A DNA stretch of 64,000 bases from Limosilactobacillus urinaemulieris (GTDB taxonomy: Bacteria; Bacillota; Bacilli; Lactobacillales; Lactobacillaceae): the NCBI RefSeq assembly GCF_014838745.1, contig NZ_JABUXR010000010.1:1-64000 (forward strand), written 5' to 3'. The notes below the pieces were generated by a model, which made no database searches, was not told where the DNA came from, and saw only the letters and a list, made by a program, of their open reading frames with translations. The stretch's first letter is position 1; each line of letters opens with the position of its first letter. Of the stretch, positions 9,639-19,560 are shown piece after piece. A program made the position numbers and the translations under genes.

Positions 9639-10229
9639 TTATTCCTCCCCAATTCGCTGTTCAATCCAATTCCACACTTGATCCTGCCCCTGCTTTTTTA
9701 CAGCAGAGAATAGTACCAATGATGTCTTAGATGTTAATTCCAGCGTTTTGATAATATCATTTTTTACCCGATTTCGAGCATTTGGCTTAACCTTATCAAT
9801 CTTTGTACCAACAATTAAAGTCGGAATATCATAATAAGCAAGCCACTGATACATTGAAACGTCATCAGCTGTTGGTTTATGCCGACCATCAACTAATTGA
9901 ATAACTCCACGCAATTGTTGACGTGTAGTTAGATATTCCTCAATCATCTTACCAAAGCGTTCACGTTCCTTTTTGGAAACTTTTGCGTAACCATAACCAG
10001 GGACGTCAACAAAGTAAAGTTCGTCTTCAACATTATAGAAGTTTAACGTTTGTGTTTTCCCCGGCTGACTAGATGTATGAGCAAAGTTTCGTCGATTAAT
10101 AAGAACATTGGTTAATGATGATTTACCAACATTAGACCGACCAACAAGCGCAATCTCCGGATAGTTAGTTGCAGGGTACTGTTTAGGTTCTACTGCACTG
10201 ATCGTTAAATCAACATTATTGACTTGCAC
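9639..10229 (-). CDS. ysxC: ribosome biogenesis GTP-binding protein YsxC/EngB
   Basis: Small GTPase (196 aa) needed for 50S assembly. G1 GRSNVGKSS at 30-38, G3 DVPGYG near 76-81 and G4 TKID near 144-147 are all present. It starts at GTG 10229, with AAAGGTG about 10 bases upstream. clpX ends 25 bases before, and the clpX-ysxC pairing is widely conserved in Bacillota, so one transcript is likely. Confidence 0.96.
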   Translation of the reverse strand: MQVNNVDLTISAVEPKQYPATNYPEIALVGRSNVGKSSLTNVLINRRNFAHTSSQPGKTQTLNFYNVEDELYFVDVPGYGYAKVSKKERERFGKMIEEYLTTRQQLRGVIQLVDGRHKPTADDVSMYQWLAYYDIPTLIVGTKIDKVKPNARNRVKNDIIKTLELTSKTSLVLFSAVKKQGQDQVWNWIEQRIGEE

Positions 10230-10253
10230 TGCCTTGCACTCACCTTTCTTAAA

Positions 10254-11507
10254 TTATGAAGCTTCCTTTTCGCCCTTCATAACGTATCGTGGCTCTGTAT
10301 GTTGAGTTACACAACGTTTATCAATAATTACCTTCTCAACGTCCTTCCGACTTGGCAAGTCAAACATCACATCACGCATAACTCCTTCGATAATCGAACG
10401 AAGACCCCGAGCTCCGGTGTTTCGCTTAATTGCTAATTGAGCCATTGCACGTAATGCTCCATCCGTAAAGGTCAATTGACTACCATCAAGACGAATCAAT
10501 TCTTGATACTGCTTAACAAGCGCATTCTTCGGTTCAGTTAAAATCCGAACAAGATCATCTTCGTCGAGCTTTTGTAATGCCGTCATTACTGGGAGCCGAC
10601 CAATAAATTCTGGAATTAGCCCGAATTTCAGGAGATCTTCAGGAATAACGTGTTGCAGAATATTCTTTTCGGTAACATTAGCAGCTTCGTCGGAGTTAGT
10701 CCCAAAGCCGATTGTCTTATCACCAAGACGTTCCTTAACAATTGTCTCGATTCCATCAAAGGCACCACCGACAATAAAGAGAATGTTCTTAGTGTCAACC
10801 TGAATAAATTCTTGTTGAGGGTGCTTTCGACCACCTTGAGGAGGAACATTAGCAATGGTTCCTTCAAGGATCTTCAAGAGGGCCTGTTGAACACCTTCAC
10901 CAGAAACATCACGGGTAATGGAAACATTCTCACTCTTCTTCGCAATCTTATCAATTTCATCAATATAGATAATTCCCTTTTCAGCCGCTTCAACATCAAA
11001 GTTTGCAGCTTGGAGAAGCTTTAAAATAATATTTTCAACGTCTTCACCAACATATCCTGCTTCGGTTAATGTAGTTGCGTCAGCAATTGCAAACGGAACG
11101 TTTAGGATCCGTGCTAATGATTGAGCTAAGTAAGTTTTCCCCGAACCAGTTGGCCCAATTACTGCAATGTTGCTCTTTTGCAATTCGGTATCATTATTAT
11201 CACCAGTTGTCATTGCATTAACCCGCTTATAGTGGTTATAAACCGCAACAGAAAGGGTCTTTTTAGCATCAGATTGCCCAATTACGTAATCATCAAGCTT
11301 GCTCATGATTTCTTCAGGTGTTGGAACCTTAAATGTACTGTTCTTACGGTCCTCTTCAAGCTCCTGGTCAATAATTTCTTGGCACAGGGCAACACATTCA
11401 TTACAGATGTAAACCCCCGGGCCCGCAACAATCTTTTTTACCTCATCTTGCGACTTACCACAAAATGAACAGTGGACTGAATCCATACCACTAGTATCTT
11501 CAAACAT
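10254..11507 (-). CDS. clpX: ATP-dependent Clp protease ATP-binding subunit ClpX
   Basis: AAA+ unfoldase that feeds ClpP. The N-terminal zinc-binding domain has Cys13, Cys16, Cys35 and Cys38. Walker A GPTGSGKT is at 118-125, Walker B YIDEID at 181-186, and the sensor/arginine-finger region GLIPEFIGR lies near 300. The 417-aa length is normal. GGAGG stands 9 bases before ATG. Between it and tig lie about 245 bases with two hairpins, so it probably has its own promoter. Confidence 0.98.
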   Translation of the reverse strand: MFEDTSGMDSVHCSFCGKSQDEVKKIVAGPGVYICNECVALCQEIIDQELEEDRKNSTFKVPTPEEIMSKLDDYVIGQSDAKKTLSVAVYNHYKRVNAMTTGDNNDTELQKSNIAVIGPTGSGKTYLAQSLARILNVPFAIADATTLTEAGYVGEDVENIILKLLQAANFDVEAAEKGIIYIDEIDKIAKKSENVSITRDVSGEGVQQALLKILEGTIANVPPQGGRKHPQQEFIQVDTKNILFIVGGAFDGIETIVKERLGDKTIGFGTNSDEAANVTEKNILQHVIPEDLLKFGLIPEFIGRLPVMTALQKLDEDDLVRILTEPKNALVKQYQELIRLDGSQLTFTDGALRAMAQLAIKRNTGARGLRSIIEGVMRDVMFDLPSRKDVEKVIIDKRCVTQHTEPRYVMKGEKEAS

Positions 11508-11629
11508 GGATTGTAGCCTCCTATTAAATATACTGTTTTAATAATAACAAACTTAACTGATTAATTCGAATGATTAGTTTACAAAAATAATCAAAATTAA
11601 ATTAACACGAATATCACAGTAATACAAAT

Positions 11630-11670
11630 GGCTTCAAGAGATTGCCTAGAAAAAACGAACTCTTGAAGCC
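11630..11670 (-). terminator. second hairpin downstream of tig
   Basis: Perfect 11-bp repeat (11630-11640 with 11660-11670) with a 19-base loop containing a T-rich stretch on the minus strand. It lies past the first tig hairpin and may be a backup terminator or a stable structure in the clpX upstream region. Confidence 0.4.
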
Positions 11671-11684
11671 TATTTACAACTACG

Positions 11685-11716
11685 AAAGCATGGGACAAAT
11701 AACTTTCCCATGCTTT
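11685..11716 (-). terminator. terminator downstream of tig
   Basis: Perfect 11-bp stem AAAGCATGGGA/TCCCATGCTTT with a 10-base loop, 38 bases beyond the tig stop. The following T-run is short (TTTCGT). Confidence 0.55.
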
Positions 11717-11753
11717 TCGCGCTTAAATATTATTTAACTGATAGTAGGATCGA

Positions 11754-13070
11754 TTACTTATCTTCCTTCTTATCATCGGCTTTTTCAACTTGCTTAGCTG
11801 AGTCAGCAACTAAGTCAACAGCCTTCCGAATCTTAATGTCATGTGTAAGCATGTCTTCAGACAAAGCATTCTTAACTTGGTCTTCCTTCATACCATATTG
11901 CTTAGCAAGGTCACTAATTTCAGCCTTGATTTCATCTTCAGTTGCAGCTAAGTCTGCATCATCAACGATTGCTTCAAGAACTAAGTTAGTCTTAACCCGT
12001 TGTTCAGCATCAGCAGCAAATTGCTTCTTCAAATCATCTTCCTTAGTACCAGTGATTTGGAAGTACATTTGTGGGCTAATACCTTGTTGTTGCATTCCAG
12101 CTAAGTATTGTTGCATTTGACGGTTAGTATCTTCATCCAACATTGATTGTGGAATATCTTGAATTTCGGCGTTTTCAACCGCAGCGTTAATTGCTGCATC
12201 TTCAATAGCAGCCTTAGCTTGGTTGTCCTTGTTTTCTTGTAATTCCTTCTTAGTCTTGTCCTTTAATTCGGCAAGAGTATCAGCGTCTTCGTCAACATCC
12301 TTAGCAAAGTCATCATCAAGTTCTGGAAGTTGCTTTTCCTTGATTTCGTGAACCTTTACCTTGAAGATAGCTTCCTTACCAGCTAAGTCTTTAGCATGGT
12401 AATCTTCAGGGAATGTAACCTTAACATCAACATCATCGTCGGTGTTGTGACCAATCAATTGATCTTCAAAGCCAGGGATAAATGATCCTGAACCTAATTC
12501 AAGGGAGTAGTTGTCAGCGGAGCCACCATCAAACTTCTTGCCATCAATGCTACCTTCATAGTCGATAACAACAGTGTCGCCCTTTTCGGCTGGCTTGTCT
12601 TCCTTCAATACAAGTTCTGCTTGTTGTTGACGCTTCTTTTCAAGTTCAGCATCAACGTCAGCATCACTAACTGTAGTGTCTTGCTTTGGAACTTCCATTC
12701 CCTTGTAGTCGCCAAGCTTTACTTCTGGCTTAACGTCAACAGTAGCAGTTAATACCCAAGGTTGATCCTTGTCCATGCTCTTAATATTAATTTGTGGTTG
12801 AGCAACAGGTTCAATACCAGCTTCCTTAACAGCATCACTGTAAGCTTGTGGTAATACCTTGTTTAAGGCATCTTGGTAAAGTGATTCTTCACCGTACATT
12901 TGGTCAAAAATTTGACGTGGTACCCGACCCTTACGGAAACCTGGAACAGTAATCTTCTTCTTGGTTTCTACGAAGGCTTCGTCAAGTCCCTTCTTAATAG
13001 TGTCGACATCGATTTCAAATGTCAAAGTACCTTTGCTGGCGTCGCTATCGCATTCCCATTTTGCTGACAT
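11754..13070 (-). CDS. tig: trigger factor
   Basis: Ribosome-associated chaperone and peptidyl-prolyl isomerase. The N-terminal ribosome-binding domain contains the signature GFRKGR at 44-49, an FKBP-type PPIase domain follows (about 160-245), then the long helical chaperone domain and an acidic Lys/Asp tail. I start at ATG 13070 (438 aa): GGAGGA lies 6 bases upstream and the protein then begins MSAKWE. A longer in-frame start at 13103 has no support. It precedes clpX as in many Bacillota. Confidence 0.97.
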   Translation of the reverse strand: MSAKWECDSDASKGTLTFEIDVDTIKKGLDEAFVETKKKITVPGFRKGRVPRQIFDQMYGEESLYQDALNKVLPQAYSDAVKEAGIEPVAQPQINIKSMDKDQPWVLTATVDVKPEVKLGDYKGMEVPKQDTTVSDADVDAELEKKRQQQAELVLKEDKPAEKGDTVVIDYEGSIDGKKFDGGSADNYSLELGSGSFIPGFEDQLIGHNTDDDVDVKVTFPEDYHAKDLAGKEAIFKVKVHEIKEKQLPELDDDFAKDVDEDADTLAELKDKTKKELQENKDNQAKAAIEDAAINAAVENAEIQDIPQSMLDEDTNRQMQQYLAGMQQQGISPQMYFQITGTKEDDLKKQFAADAEQRVKTNLVLEAIVDDADLAATEDEIKAEISDLAKQYGMKEDQVKNALSEDMLTHDIKIRKAVDLVADSAKQVEKADDKKEDK

Positions 13071-13136
13071 TTTATTTCCTCCAATATACATCAGATTGAC
13101 CAAACACTAATCAGGCTGGTCTTTACATACTCCACT

Positions 13137-13165
13137 AGTTTACCGTACGTAAGTAGTAATTGCAA
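13137..13165 (-). promoter_or_regulatory. candidate tig promoter
   Basis: Minus-strand -35 TTGCAA (13165-13160), 17-base spacer, -10 TAAACT (13142-13137), each 4 of 6 to consensus. It leaves a leader of about 60 bases that contains a short TGGTC/GACCA inverted repeat. Confidence 0.4.
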
Positions 13166-13205
13166 CTAATCAAGAAATTCGATCAGATAAAAATTTAAAA
13201 ACAAA

Positions 13206-13230
13206 AAAAGGCCCGGAAACCGAACCTTTT
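13206..13230 (-). terminator. tuf terminator
   Basis: An 11-bp stem including two G-T pairs and a 3-base loop. On the minus strand it is followed by a long T-run (TTTGTTTTT). It lies 23 bases after the tuf stop. Confidence 0.8.
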
Positions 13231-13252
13231 CTCACTAAAACTAATAATTAAA

Positions 13253-14443
13253 TTAGTCTAAGATGTCAGATACAACACCGGCACCAACAGTGTGTCCACC
13301 TTCACGAATAGTGAACTTAAGACCCTTTTCAAGGGCAACTGGCTTTTGTAATTCAACAGTGAATGTTACGTTATCACCAGGCATAACCATTTCTACACCA
13401 TCTGGCAATTCAATAGTACCAGTAACATCAGTTGTGTGGAAGTAGAATTGTGGACGGTAGTTTGAGAAGAATGGAGTGTGACGACCCCCTTCTTCCTTAG
13501 TCATAACATAAACTTCACCCTTGAACTTCTTGTGAGTTTGGATGGAACCTGGTTCAGCAAGAACTTGACCACGTTCGATTTGATCGTGTGAAATACCACG
13601 AAGCAATACACCAACGTTGTCCCCAGCTTCACCAAGATCAAGAGTCTTGTGGAACATTTCCAAACCAGTAACAGTTGACTTAAGAACGTCGTCAGTCAAA
13701 CCAACGATTTCAACTTCGTCACCGATCTTAACAGTACCACGGTCGATACGACCAGAAGCAACAGTACCACGACCAGTAATAGTGAAGACGTCTTCGACAG
13801 GCATCATGAATGGCTTGTCAGTAGGACGCTTTGGAGTTGGGATGTAGTCATCGATAACATCCATCAAGTGAAGGATAACCTTTTCTTGTTCTGGGTCACC
13901 TTCAAGTGCCTTAAGAGCAGAACCACGAATAACTGGAACATCGTCACCAGGGAAATCGTATTCGCTAAGTAAGTCACGAACTTCCATTTCAACCAAGTCA
14001 ACCAATTCATCATCGTCAACCAAGTCAGTCTTGTTCAAGAATACAACGATGTATTGAACACCAACCTGACGGGCAAGAAGAATGTGTTCACGAGTTTGTG
14101 GCATAGGACCATCAGTTGCGGCAACAACAAGGATAGCACCATCCATTTGTGCGGCACCAGTGATCATGTTCTTAACGTAGTCCGCGTGACCTGGAGCGTC
14201 GATGTGAGCATAGTGACGCTTTTCAGTTTCGTATTCAACGTGGGCAGTGTTAATAGTGATACCACGTTCCTTTTCTTCTGGAGCTGCATCGATATCAGCG
14301 TAGTCTTCAGCCTTAGCCAAGCCCTTTTCTGATAATACCTTAGTGATAGCAGCAGTTAAAGTAGTCTTCCCATGGTCAACGTGGCCAATAGTACCAATGT
14401 TTACATGGGGCTTTGTACGTTCATAATGTTCTTTTTCAGCCAT
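13253..14443 (-). CDS. tuf: translation elongation factor Tu
   Basis: Delivers aminoacyl-tRNA to the ribosome. The 396 aa carry GHVDHGKT at 20-27, DAPGH at 82-86 and NKTD at 137-140, followed by beta-barrel domains 2 and 3. AGGAGG precedes ATG. As usual in lactobacilli, tuf stands apart from the str operon and is flanked here by tig and the RNase J region. Its own promoter and terminator make it monocistronic. Codon use is strongly biased, as expected for a highly expressed gene. Confidence 0.99.
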   Translation of the reverse strand: MAEKEHYERTKPHVNIGTIGHVDHGKTTLTAAITKVLSEKGLAKAEDYADIDAAPEEKERGITINTAHVEYETEKRHYAHIDAPGHADYVKNMITGAAQMDGAILVVAATDGPMPQTREHILLARQVGVQYIVVFLNKTDLVDDDELVDLVEMEVRDLLSEYDFPGDDVPVIRGSALKALEGDPEQEKVILHLMDVIDDYIPTPKRPTDKPFMMPVEDVFTITGRGTVASGRIDRGTVKIGDEVEIVGLTDDVLKSTVTGLEMFHKTLDLGEAGDNVGVLLRGISHDQIERGQVLAEPGSIQTHKKFKGEVYVMTKEEGGRHTPFFSNYRPQFYFHTTDVTGTIELPDGVEMVMPGDNVTFTVELQKPVALEKGLKFTIREGGHTVGAGVVSDILD

Positions 14444-14518
14444 TAATGAAAACCTCCTGTGAATTTACAAGTATAATGCCAGTCATTTCAGAAAAACAAC
14501 TGACACACCCTTATGGAT

Positions 14519-14547
14519 ATTGTACTACTTCTTTTCGCCAATGAAAA
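14519..14547 (-). promoter_or_regulatory. candidate tuf promoter
   Basis: Minus-strand -35 TTTTCA (14547-14542), 17-base spacer, -10 TACAAT (14524-14519). The leader before the tuf ATG would be about 70 bases. Confidence 0.45.
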
Positions 14548-14629
14548 GATTAATCAAATGGCTCTCAAGAAGAATTCTATAACATAATATCAACTATCTG
14601 CCAATTTGTAAATAATTTAATTCATGTTT

Positions 14630-15523
14630 TTATTGTAATTTATCAATGAATTGATTTAGCCTTTTCTGCCAATAGATAATCTGTTCGTTTTCACCACTAT
14701 ATTCACCTGTAGTCGCTCGTTTATACATTACATCAACCCACTGTTCTGGATCTGTGATCGCCTCATCAATTAACGGGTTCAACAAGATTGCTTGAAGATC
14801 TAGCTGAATTTGTAACGCTCTCAGGATTTGCGGATCAGTTTGTCCCAGTCGCTTGCTTAATATTTGTTGACACTTAACTACTGCCGGATTTTGATAAGCG
14901 GTCGGTAAATTATTTGGAATAATTAAATGCTCTTCCTGATCGATACACAGCATTATAATTTTCTCTTGGCACTTAAGTTGTTGCAATATATTTAAAATAT
15001 CAGCTTTAACAAATTGTTGGGTAAATGGATCGCGAAGTAGAAACTTTGCGCCAACCATAAAATCAGCTAACGGGAGCTGATCAGCAGCTAATAGACGCTT
15101 ACGCTGTTCTTGTAGCGGGTAATCACCAAGGTGGTAGAAAGTCCGGAGCTGGTTTTGAATTGTCGTCTTAAACTCCTGACGATAGTTTGATTCTGCCTGT
15201 TGAACAAGAGGAAGCAGGTTAGTAATTATTTCTTCCGGCTGACGTAAAATCATTGCTCGTGTAGAAATAAAATGCTGAGCCTTTAACCCAACCTGAACAA
15301 GGAACTTCACATCATTTGAAAATACTTGAGGATTCTGAGTAGCGACTTGATAAGCAAGCTTATACTGCTTCGAATTATATAGTGCCTTCGTTGTCCACTT
15401 GGTGAGTTGTTCGTCATCCACTTCATTTTGTAAATCAAACAAAATTGTCGCTGCATCACGCCATTTATTTTCCGTAAAAAGTTTCTTGGCCCTTTCAAAT
15501 TGTTCTGTTTGTTCAGGATTCAT
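14630..15523 (-). CDS. TPR-like helical protein of unknown function, 297 aa
   Basis: I recognise no named gene. The N-terminal segment (ERAKKLFTENKWRDAA, then ALYNSKQYKLAYQVA) has the spacing of tetratricopeptide repeats, and the rest is predicted helical with many Gln and Leu. There is no signal peptide or membrane segment, so it is cytoplasmic. Similar proteins sit between the RNase J gene and tuf in other lactobacilli (from memory), which suggests a conserved role in RNA or translation metabolism; that is inference. AAGGTG precedes ATG. Confidence 0.75.
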   Translation of the reverse strand: MNPEQTEQFERAKKLFTENKWRDAATILFDLQNEVDDEQLTKWTTKALYNSKQYKLAYQVATQNPQVFSNDVKFLVQVGLKAQHFISTRAMILRQPEEIITNLLPLVQQAESNYRQEFKTTIQNQLRTFYHLGDYPLQEQRKRLLAADQLPLADFMVGAKFLLRDPFTQQFVKADILNILQQLKCQEKIIMLCIDQEEHLIIPNNLPTAYQNPAVVKCQQILSKRLGQTDPQILRALQIQLDLQAILLNPLIDEAITDPEQWVDVMYKRATTGEYSGENEQIIYWQKRLNQFIDKLQ

Positions 15524-15556
15524 TTTTTACTTCACCTTCAACTTTTTAAAATTAAG

Positions 15557-15597
15557 AAACCAGGAAGTTTAGTTCTAAATACCCAACTCCCTGATTT
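15557..15597 (-). terminator. terminator of the RNase J gene
   Basis: A 13-bp imperfect stem (15557-15569 with 15585-15597), followed on the minus strand by an A/T-rich TTAATTTT tract, 14 bases past the stop. Confidence 0.6.
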
Positions 15598-15610
15598 CCT
15601 CCAGTATTAT

Positions 15611-17404
15611 TTATGCGTTATTCTTCTTAGCATGGTGTTTCCGACCACGGCCACGACCTGAATGTCGCTTTGCCTTTTTCTTATTATCCTGTTTATTAGG
15701 CTCGTTCTCTTCATTTTTCTGAGAACTAACCTTTTTCCGTGAATTTTGGTTAACTTCCATAATTACCGGAAGGATTACCGGGTGTCGTTTAGTTTGGTCA
15801 AACAAGAACCGGTTTAATTTTTCCCGAACATCTTGTTTTAAGTGTCCCCAATCAAATTCCTTTTGGTCTAAGTTCTCTTGAACAACCTTCTCAACTAAGT
15901 CTGCGCTTTGCTTCATTAATTGCCGGTTAGTTTTTACAAAGACAAAACCACGAGATGTGATTTGCGGACGAGCAACAATTTTCTTATTCTTCCGGTCAAT
16001 TGTCGCAACAACAACAAAGATTCCATCCTCAGACAATACTCGACGGTCACGTAAAACAATATTACCAATATCACCAATTCCTGTCCCGTCAATCATGGTA
16101 TTGGCAACATCAATGTGTTCACCAACATGGAATTTGCCATTCTTATAAGTTAGGACATCCCCCTTATTTACAATGAAGATGTTTTCAGCAGGAATACCGA
16201 CTTCTTCAGCTAATTCTGCATGACGATCTAGTAACCGATATTCACCCTGAATCGGGATAAAGAACTTTGGCTTCATAAAGTTAAGCATCAACTGTTCGTC
16301 ATTCTGGTTTGCGTGTCCAGAGGGGTTAAGATCATCTGAAATAAACTTAACCTCGGCCCCAGTCCGGTAAATCATATCCTTAGTCTTTTGCACTTCGGTT
16401 TCTTGGGCATATGAAGGCGTCGTTGTAACAAAGACCAAATCGCTATCAGATAAATGAAGTTTAGGATTATCGCCATTAGCAATTTGTTGGAGCGACTTAA
16501 TTGGTTCTCCCATCTTTCCGGTTTCCAAGATCACAACCTGATCTGGTTCAAGGTTATTAGCCTCTTCCATACTAATAAGCAGATCCTTAGGAAGCTTTAA
16601 TTTACCTAATTGCATTGCAGTATCAATAATCTGCTCAATATCTTCACCTGAAAGGACTAATTTGCGATCAACCTTAACAGCCGCGTCAATAATTTGCTGG
16701 ACCCGCATAATGTTAGAAGCAACACTTGCAACAACGATTCGCCCTTTTTGGTACTTAAACGTTTCAAGGATATATTCACCAATATCCTTTTCCCGTGCTG
16801 AGGCACCAGTAATTCCTGCTCCTGCAGAATCACTCAACAATGCTAAAACTCCTTGAGAGCCAATTTCAGCTAACCGGGCAAGATCTGTCTGGTACCCAGT
16901 GTTTGCAGTTTGATCAAACTTAAAATCGCCAGTATAAACAATGTTTCCCTCAGGCGTTTCTAAGACAATTCCCAATGTTTCTGGAATTGTATGGGTTGTT
17001 GCAAAGAAAGAAACAGTAACATCGTTAAAATCAATGGCCGTTGACTCATCAACAACGTGAAAGTCATTAAACTTTTTAACTTCTTTATGACCCTTAACCG
17101 CTAATTTTGCTAAAGCAATTGTCATTTCACTACCAAAAACAGGAACATCAAAATCCATTAAGAAATATGGCAATGCACCAATTGCATCAGCGTGTCCATG
17201 GGTAAGAAAGACACCAACTATATCGTCTTTTCGTTTCTTAAGGTATTCCCAATCAGGAATAACAACGTCAATTCCCATTAATTCATTTTCAGGGTACTTC
17301 AAACCTGCATCAAGAATGAAAATTTGGTTTTCAATCTCGACAGCGTACATATTCTTTCCATTTTCGCGTACTCCACCAAATGGAATTATTTTTATACTAC
17401 TCAT
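15611..17404 (-). CDS. rnjB: ribonuclease J2-like protein
   Basis: MBL-fold/beta-CASP RNase involved in mRNA decay and rRNA maturation. The metal motif reads HGHADA at 69-74, where active RNase J1 has HxHxDH, so the last His is Ala. Other ligands are present (His138 in TTHTIP, Asp160 in YTGDFKF, SGHA near 365). A degenerate motif of this kind is typical of the J2 paralogue, a partner of J1. The 597-aa protein ends in a highly basic Lys/Arg/His tail (about 560-597), likely RNA-binding. It has its own terminator and lies downstream of rpsO. The J2 assignment is from motif and context. Confidence 0.85.
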   Translation of the reverse strand: MSSIKIIPFGGVRENGKNMYAVEIENQIFILDAGLKYPENELMGIDVVIPDWEYLKKRKDDIVGVFLTHGHADAIGALPYFLMDFDVPVFGSEMTIALAKLAVKGHKEVKKFNDFHVVDESTAIDFNDVTVSFFATTHTIPETLGIVLETPEGNIVYTGDFKFDQTANTGYQTDLARLAEIGSQGVLALLSDSAGAGITGASAREKDIGEYILETFKYQKGRIVVASVASNIMRVQQIIDAAVKVDRKLVLSGEDIEQIIDTAMQLGKLKLPKDLLISMEEANNLEPDQVVILETGKMGEPIKSLQQIANGDNPKLHLSDSDLVFVTTTPSYAQETEVQKTKDMIYRTGAEVKFISDDLNPSGHANQNDEQLMLNFMKPKFFIPIQGEYRLLDRHAELAEEVGIPAENIFIVNKGDVLTYKNGKFHVGEHIDVANTMIDGTGIGDIGNIVLRDRRVLSEDGIFVVVATIDRKNKKIVARPQITSRGFVFVKTNRQLMKQSADLVEKVVQENLDQKEFDWGHLKQDVREKLNRFLFDQTKRHPVILPVIMEVNQNSRKKVSSQKNEENEPNKQDNKKKAKRHSGRGRGRKHHAKKNNA

Positions 17405-17533
17405 TTAGCGAGCTCCTTTGTTTAGTTTTACCTTTTTAGGCATTTTATCGTACAAAATCACTATGTAATATCTTACCACAGAATAGTTAAGAATTGGAAT
17501 AGGAGTACCCTAGGGCTAAAATTTAAAAATAAA

Positions 17534-17561
17534 AAAGCCAGAACTTTTTAGTCCCAGCTTT
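17534..17561 (-). terminator. rpsO terminator
   Basis: A 12-bp stem with three G-T pairs and an AAAA loop, then TTTTTTATTTTT on the minus strand, 13 bases past the rpsO stop. Confidence 0.85.
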
Positions 17562-17574
17562 CCAAAGTGATGAA

Positions 17575-17844
17575 TTACCGACGAAGACCCAACTTTTGGA
17601 TAAGTTCACGGTAAGCATTTAAATCAGTCCGACGCAAGTAAGCCAAAAGGTTACGACGGTGACCGATCTTCTTCATCAAACCACGTTGTGAGTGGTAATC
17701 ATGCTTGTGTGTACGCAAGTGGTCATTCAATTCGTTAATATCTGCAGTTAAAACAGCAACTTGTACTTGGGTAGAACCAGTGTCACCTTCGTGAGTTGCG
17801 AATTCCTTGATAATTTGATCCTTACGTTCTTTAGAAATAGCCAT
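17575..17844 (-). CDS. rpsO: 30S ribosomal protein S15
   Basis: Binds 16S rRNA early in 30S assembly. The 89 aa match the family length and contain the conserved [15 protein letters not shown] and [10 protein letters not shown] segments. I use ATG 17844 because AGGTGGG is 9 bases upstream and the protein then starts MAISKERK; an upstream in-frame start would add 12 unrelated residues. The leader holds a small TTGCG/CGCAA hairpin that could bind S15 for autoregulation (inference). Confidence 0.98.
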   Translation of the reverse strand: MAISKERKDQIIKEFATHEGDTGSTQVQVAVLTADINELNDHLRTHKHDYHSQRGLMKKIGHRRNLLAYLRRTDLNAYRELIQKLGLRR

Positions 17845-17947
17845 GCTATTTTCCCACCTTTCAATTATTAAATGCGCCAAGTTCTAAGTATTGCGTCGGT
17901 GAGGATCGCAAAACTGAGAAGAGGCATGGTTCAAACAAACCTTTAAT

Positions 17948-17976
17948 AATATAACCAATTTTCTTTCAAGATGCAA
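17948..17976 (-). promoter_or_regulatory. candidate rpsO promoter
   Basis: Minus-strand -35 TTGCAT (17976-17971), 17-base spacer, -10 TATATT (17953-17948). It is arranged back to back with the rpsT promoter about 30 bases away. Confidence 0.55.
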
Positions 17977-18005
17977 GCCAATCGTTTCAAAATTCCTCTT
18001 TACTA

Positions 18006-18034
18006 TTGCATTGAGAACTAGTCTTTTGTATAAT
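18006..18034 (+). promoter_or_regulatory. candidate rpsT promoter
   Basis: -35 TTGCAT (18006-18011), 17-base spacer, perfect -10 TATAAT (18029-18034). The leader before the rpsT ATG is about 48 bases. Confidence 0.7.
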
Positions 18035-18088
18035 GACAGATGTTGAAAATTCTGGTCAACTGAATATTGGGTAACGGAGGTGAAACTC

Positions 18089-18343
18089 ATGCCAATTATT
18101 AAATCAGCAATTGAACGTGTTCGTACTAGCGAAAAAGCTGAAGCACGTAACGCATCCCAATTAAGCAAAATGCGTACTGCTATCAAGAAGTTTGACAAGG
18201 CAAAGCTTGCTGGCGCAGATAACCTTGATGATCTTTACAAGGCTGCAATCTCAGCAATTGACCGTGCCCACTCAAAGGGTCTTATCAAGGCTAACAAGGC
18301 TGCTCGTGACAAGTCACGTCTTTCAGCACGTTACGCTAAGTAA
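18089..18343 (+). CDS. rpsT: 30S ribosomal protein S20
   Basis: Three-helix 16S rRNA-binding protein, 84 aa, starting [12 protein letters not shown]. The ATG at 18089 is preceded by CGGAGG with an 8-base gap; a GTG at 18080 overlaps that site and is rejected. Very basic composition and the [13 protein letters not shown] tail are typical. It is monocistronic, divergent from rpsO, with its own promoter and terminator. Confidence 0.98.
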   Translation: MPIIKSAIERVRTSEKAEARNASQLSKMRTAIKKFDKAKLAGADNLDDLYKAAISAIDRAHSKGLIKANKAARDKSRLSARYAK

Positions 18344-18345
18344 TT

Positions 18346-18377
18346 AAAAAAGTGAAACTTTTCGGTTTCACTTTTTT
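18346..18377. terminator. rpsT terminator
   Basis: Perfect 12-bp stem of AAAAAAGTGAAA type with an 8-base loop, ending in a long T-run on the plus strand. It could also work from the minus side. Confidence 0.85.
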
Positions 18378-18442
18378 ATTTTTTTAAATAAAAAACTATG
18401 TCATAAGCACTACTATTTCGATGAAAAGACGAATGGTACAAC

Positions 18443-18495
18443 GCATAAATGGGCTTCAGTGCTCGGTAAAAACCGACTCTAAAGCCCATTTGTGC
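18443..18495 (-). terminator. terminator of the holA/comE transcript
   Basis: A long imperfect hairpin: an outer 14-bp arm including a G-T pair, an internal loop and an inner 5-bp TCGGT/ACCGA arm with loop AAAA. It lies 25 bases past the holA stop. The T-run on the minus side is weak. Confidence 0.5.
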
Positions 18496-18519
18496 TTTCT
18501 CAAGGCTAGCTGCTGCATG

Positions 18520-19560
18520 TCACCCCATCCCTACACCTTGCTGCTGTCCATACTGAAGCATAAACAATTGAAAGAGTAGTCTCGGATCGCGTTGTGTTGT
18601 TTTCAATGCTTTTTCAATGTTAACTAATCCTAAGTATGCATTCTCTAATGCAAGTAAACTAAATTGCCGAACGGTTCGAAGCCCTAACTTAACCCGATAT
18701 GGGTGAACTTTTAATTTTTGCGCCAAGCTCCCTTGACTAAGTCCTCGTGAACTCAAAATTTTTATTTGCAATAATAAGCGAAACTGACTAATTAATACTG
18801 CATTAATCCTTAATGGCGGTTGTTGTCCCGCAATTAATTGATCATACAGGTCAATAGATCTCGTTTGATCATGTTTAAGAACAGCATTAACCAAATCGAA
18901 GACATTTTCATCGAGCGATTGGGGGACTAATTCTTTGACTGCTTGTTGGGTAATATGTCGATCCTGGTATGTCAATAGTTTTAGCTTGCTTAAGTTAGCA
19001 TTCATCAGCTCATAATCAGCATTTGTCCGTTGAACTAGCTCGTCAATGGCCGCTTCGTCAATCGCATACTGATCGTTGGTAAGCTCAGCACGAATCTGTT
19101 GTCGAGCATGTGTCTCATCTAAGGGAGCGGTATCAATCGTTACCGCAACCTTTTTTAGTTCTTTAACAATCTTTTTGCGACCATCTAGTTTTTCATACGG
19201 TGCTAAGAAAACTAAAATAGTTGACGGCTCCGGATGTTGTAAATAATTACTCAGCGAGTCAAGATCATGTTCAATTTTTGTTGGTCCTTTTTCTCCAGTA
19301 AAGAAATATGGTTTATTGATCAAAACTAGCCGTCGTTCACCGAAAAACGGGGCTGCCATTGCATCATCAAGGGCAACTGCTAATGGCGTTGTTTCCATAT
19401 CATAACTTCCAACGTTCATTACCCGTTCTTCTTCAGGAATTAAATTAATAAACATCTCCCGTACTCGTTGTATCAATACCTGCTGTGTTCCAAGAGCAAG
19501 ATAGATCATCATTGCAGGAGTTTTACTCGTTATTTGTTGTTTAAGCGTGGTAACATCCAC
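18520..19560 (-). CDS. holA: DNA polymerase III subunit delta
   Basis: The clamp-loader subunit that opens the beta clamp. The 346 aa fit the family: N-terminal AAA+-like domain with the conserved YLALGTQ and MDVTTL start and a C-terminal helical collar region (LLLQIKIL...LKVHPYRVK). The start is GTG 19560, with AAGGAG about 11 bases upstream, so the gene overlaps the comEC 3' end by 31 bases. comEC-holA order is standard in Bacillota, with rpsT nearby as here. Confidence 0.95.
   Translation of the reverse strand: MDVTTLKQQITSKTPAMMIYLALGTQQVLIQRVREMFINLIPEEERVMNVGSYDMETTPLAVALDDAMAAPFFGERRLVLINKPYFFTGEKGPTKIEHDLDSLSNYLQHPEPSTILVFLAPYEKLDGRKKIVKELKKVAVTIDTAPLDETHARQQIRAELTNDQYAIDEAAIDELVQRTNADYELMNANLSKLKLLTYQDRHITQQAVKELVPQSLDENVFDLVNAVLKHDQTRSIDLYDQLIAGQQPPLRINAVLISQFRLLLQIKILSSRGLSQGSLAQKLKVHPYRVKLGLRTVRQFSLLALENAYLGLVNIEKALKTTQRDPRLLFQLFMLQYGQQQGVGMG

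Noticed and set aside
10650-11024. 124-codon plus-strand ORF opposite clpX
   Set aside because: It is the antisense frame of a well-conserved gene and shows no ribosome site or family features.
11710-12120. 136-codon plus-strand ORF opposite tig
   Set aside because: A Ser/Ala/Cys-rich antisense shadow of tig; no start signal.
13098-13122. GACCA/TGGTC inverted repeat before tig, considered as a CtsR operator
   Set aside because: The CtsR box is a direct heptad repeat of GGTCAAA type; only an inverted partial match is present.
17884-18198. 104-codon minus-strand ORF between rpsO and rpsT
   Set aside because: It covers both promoters and the antisense of rpsT; composition is not protein-like.
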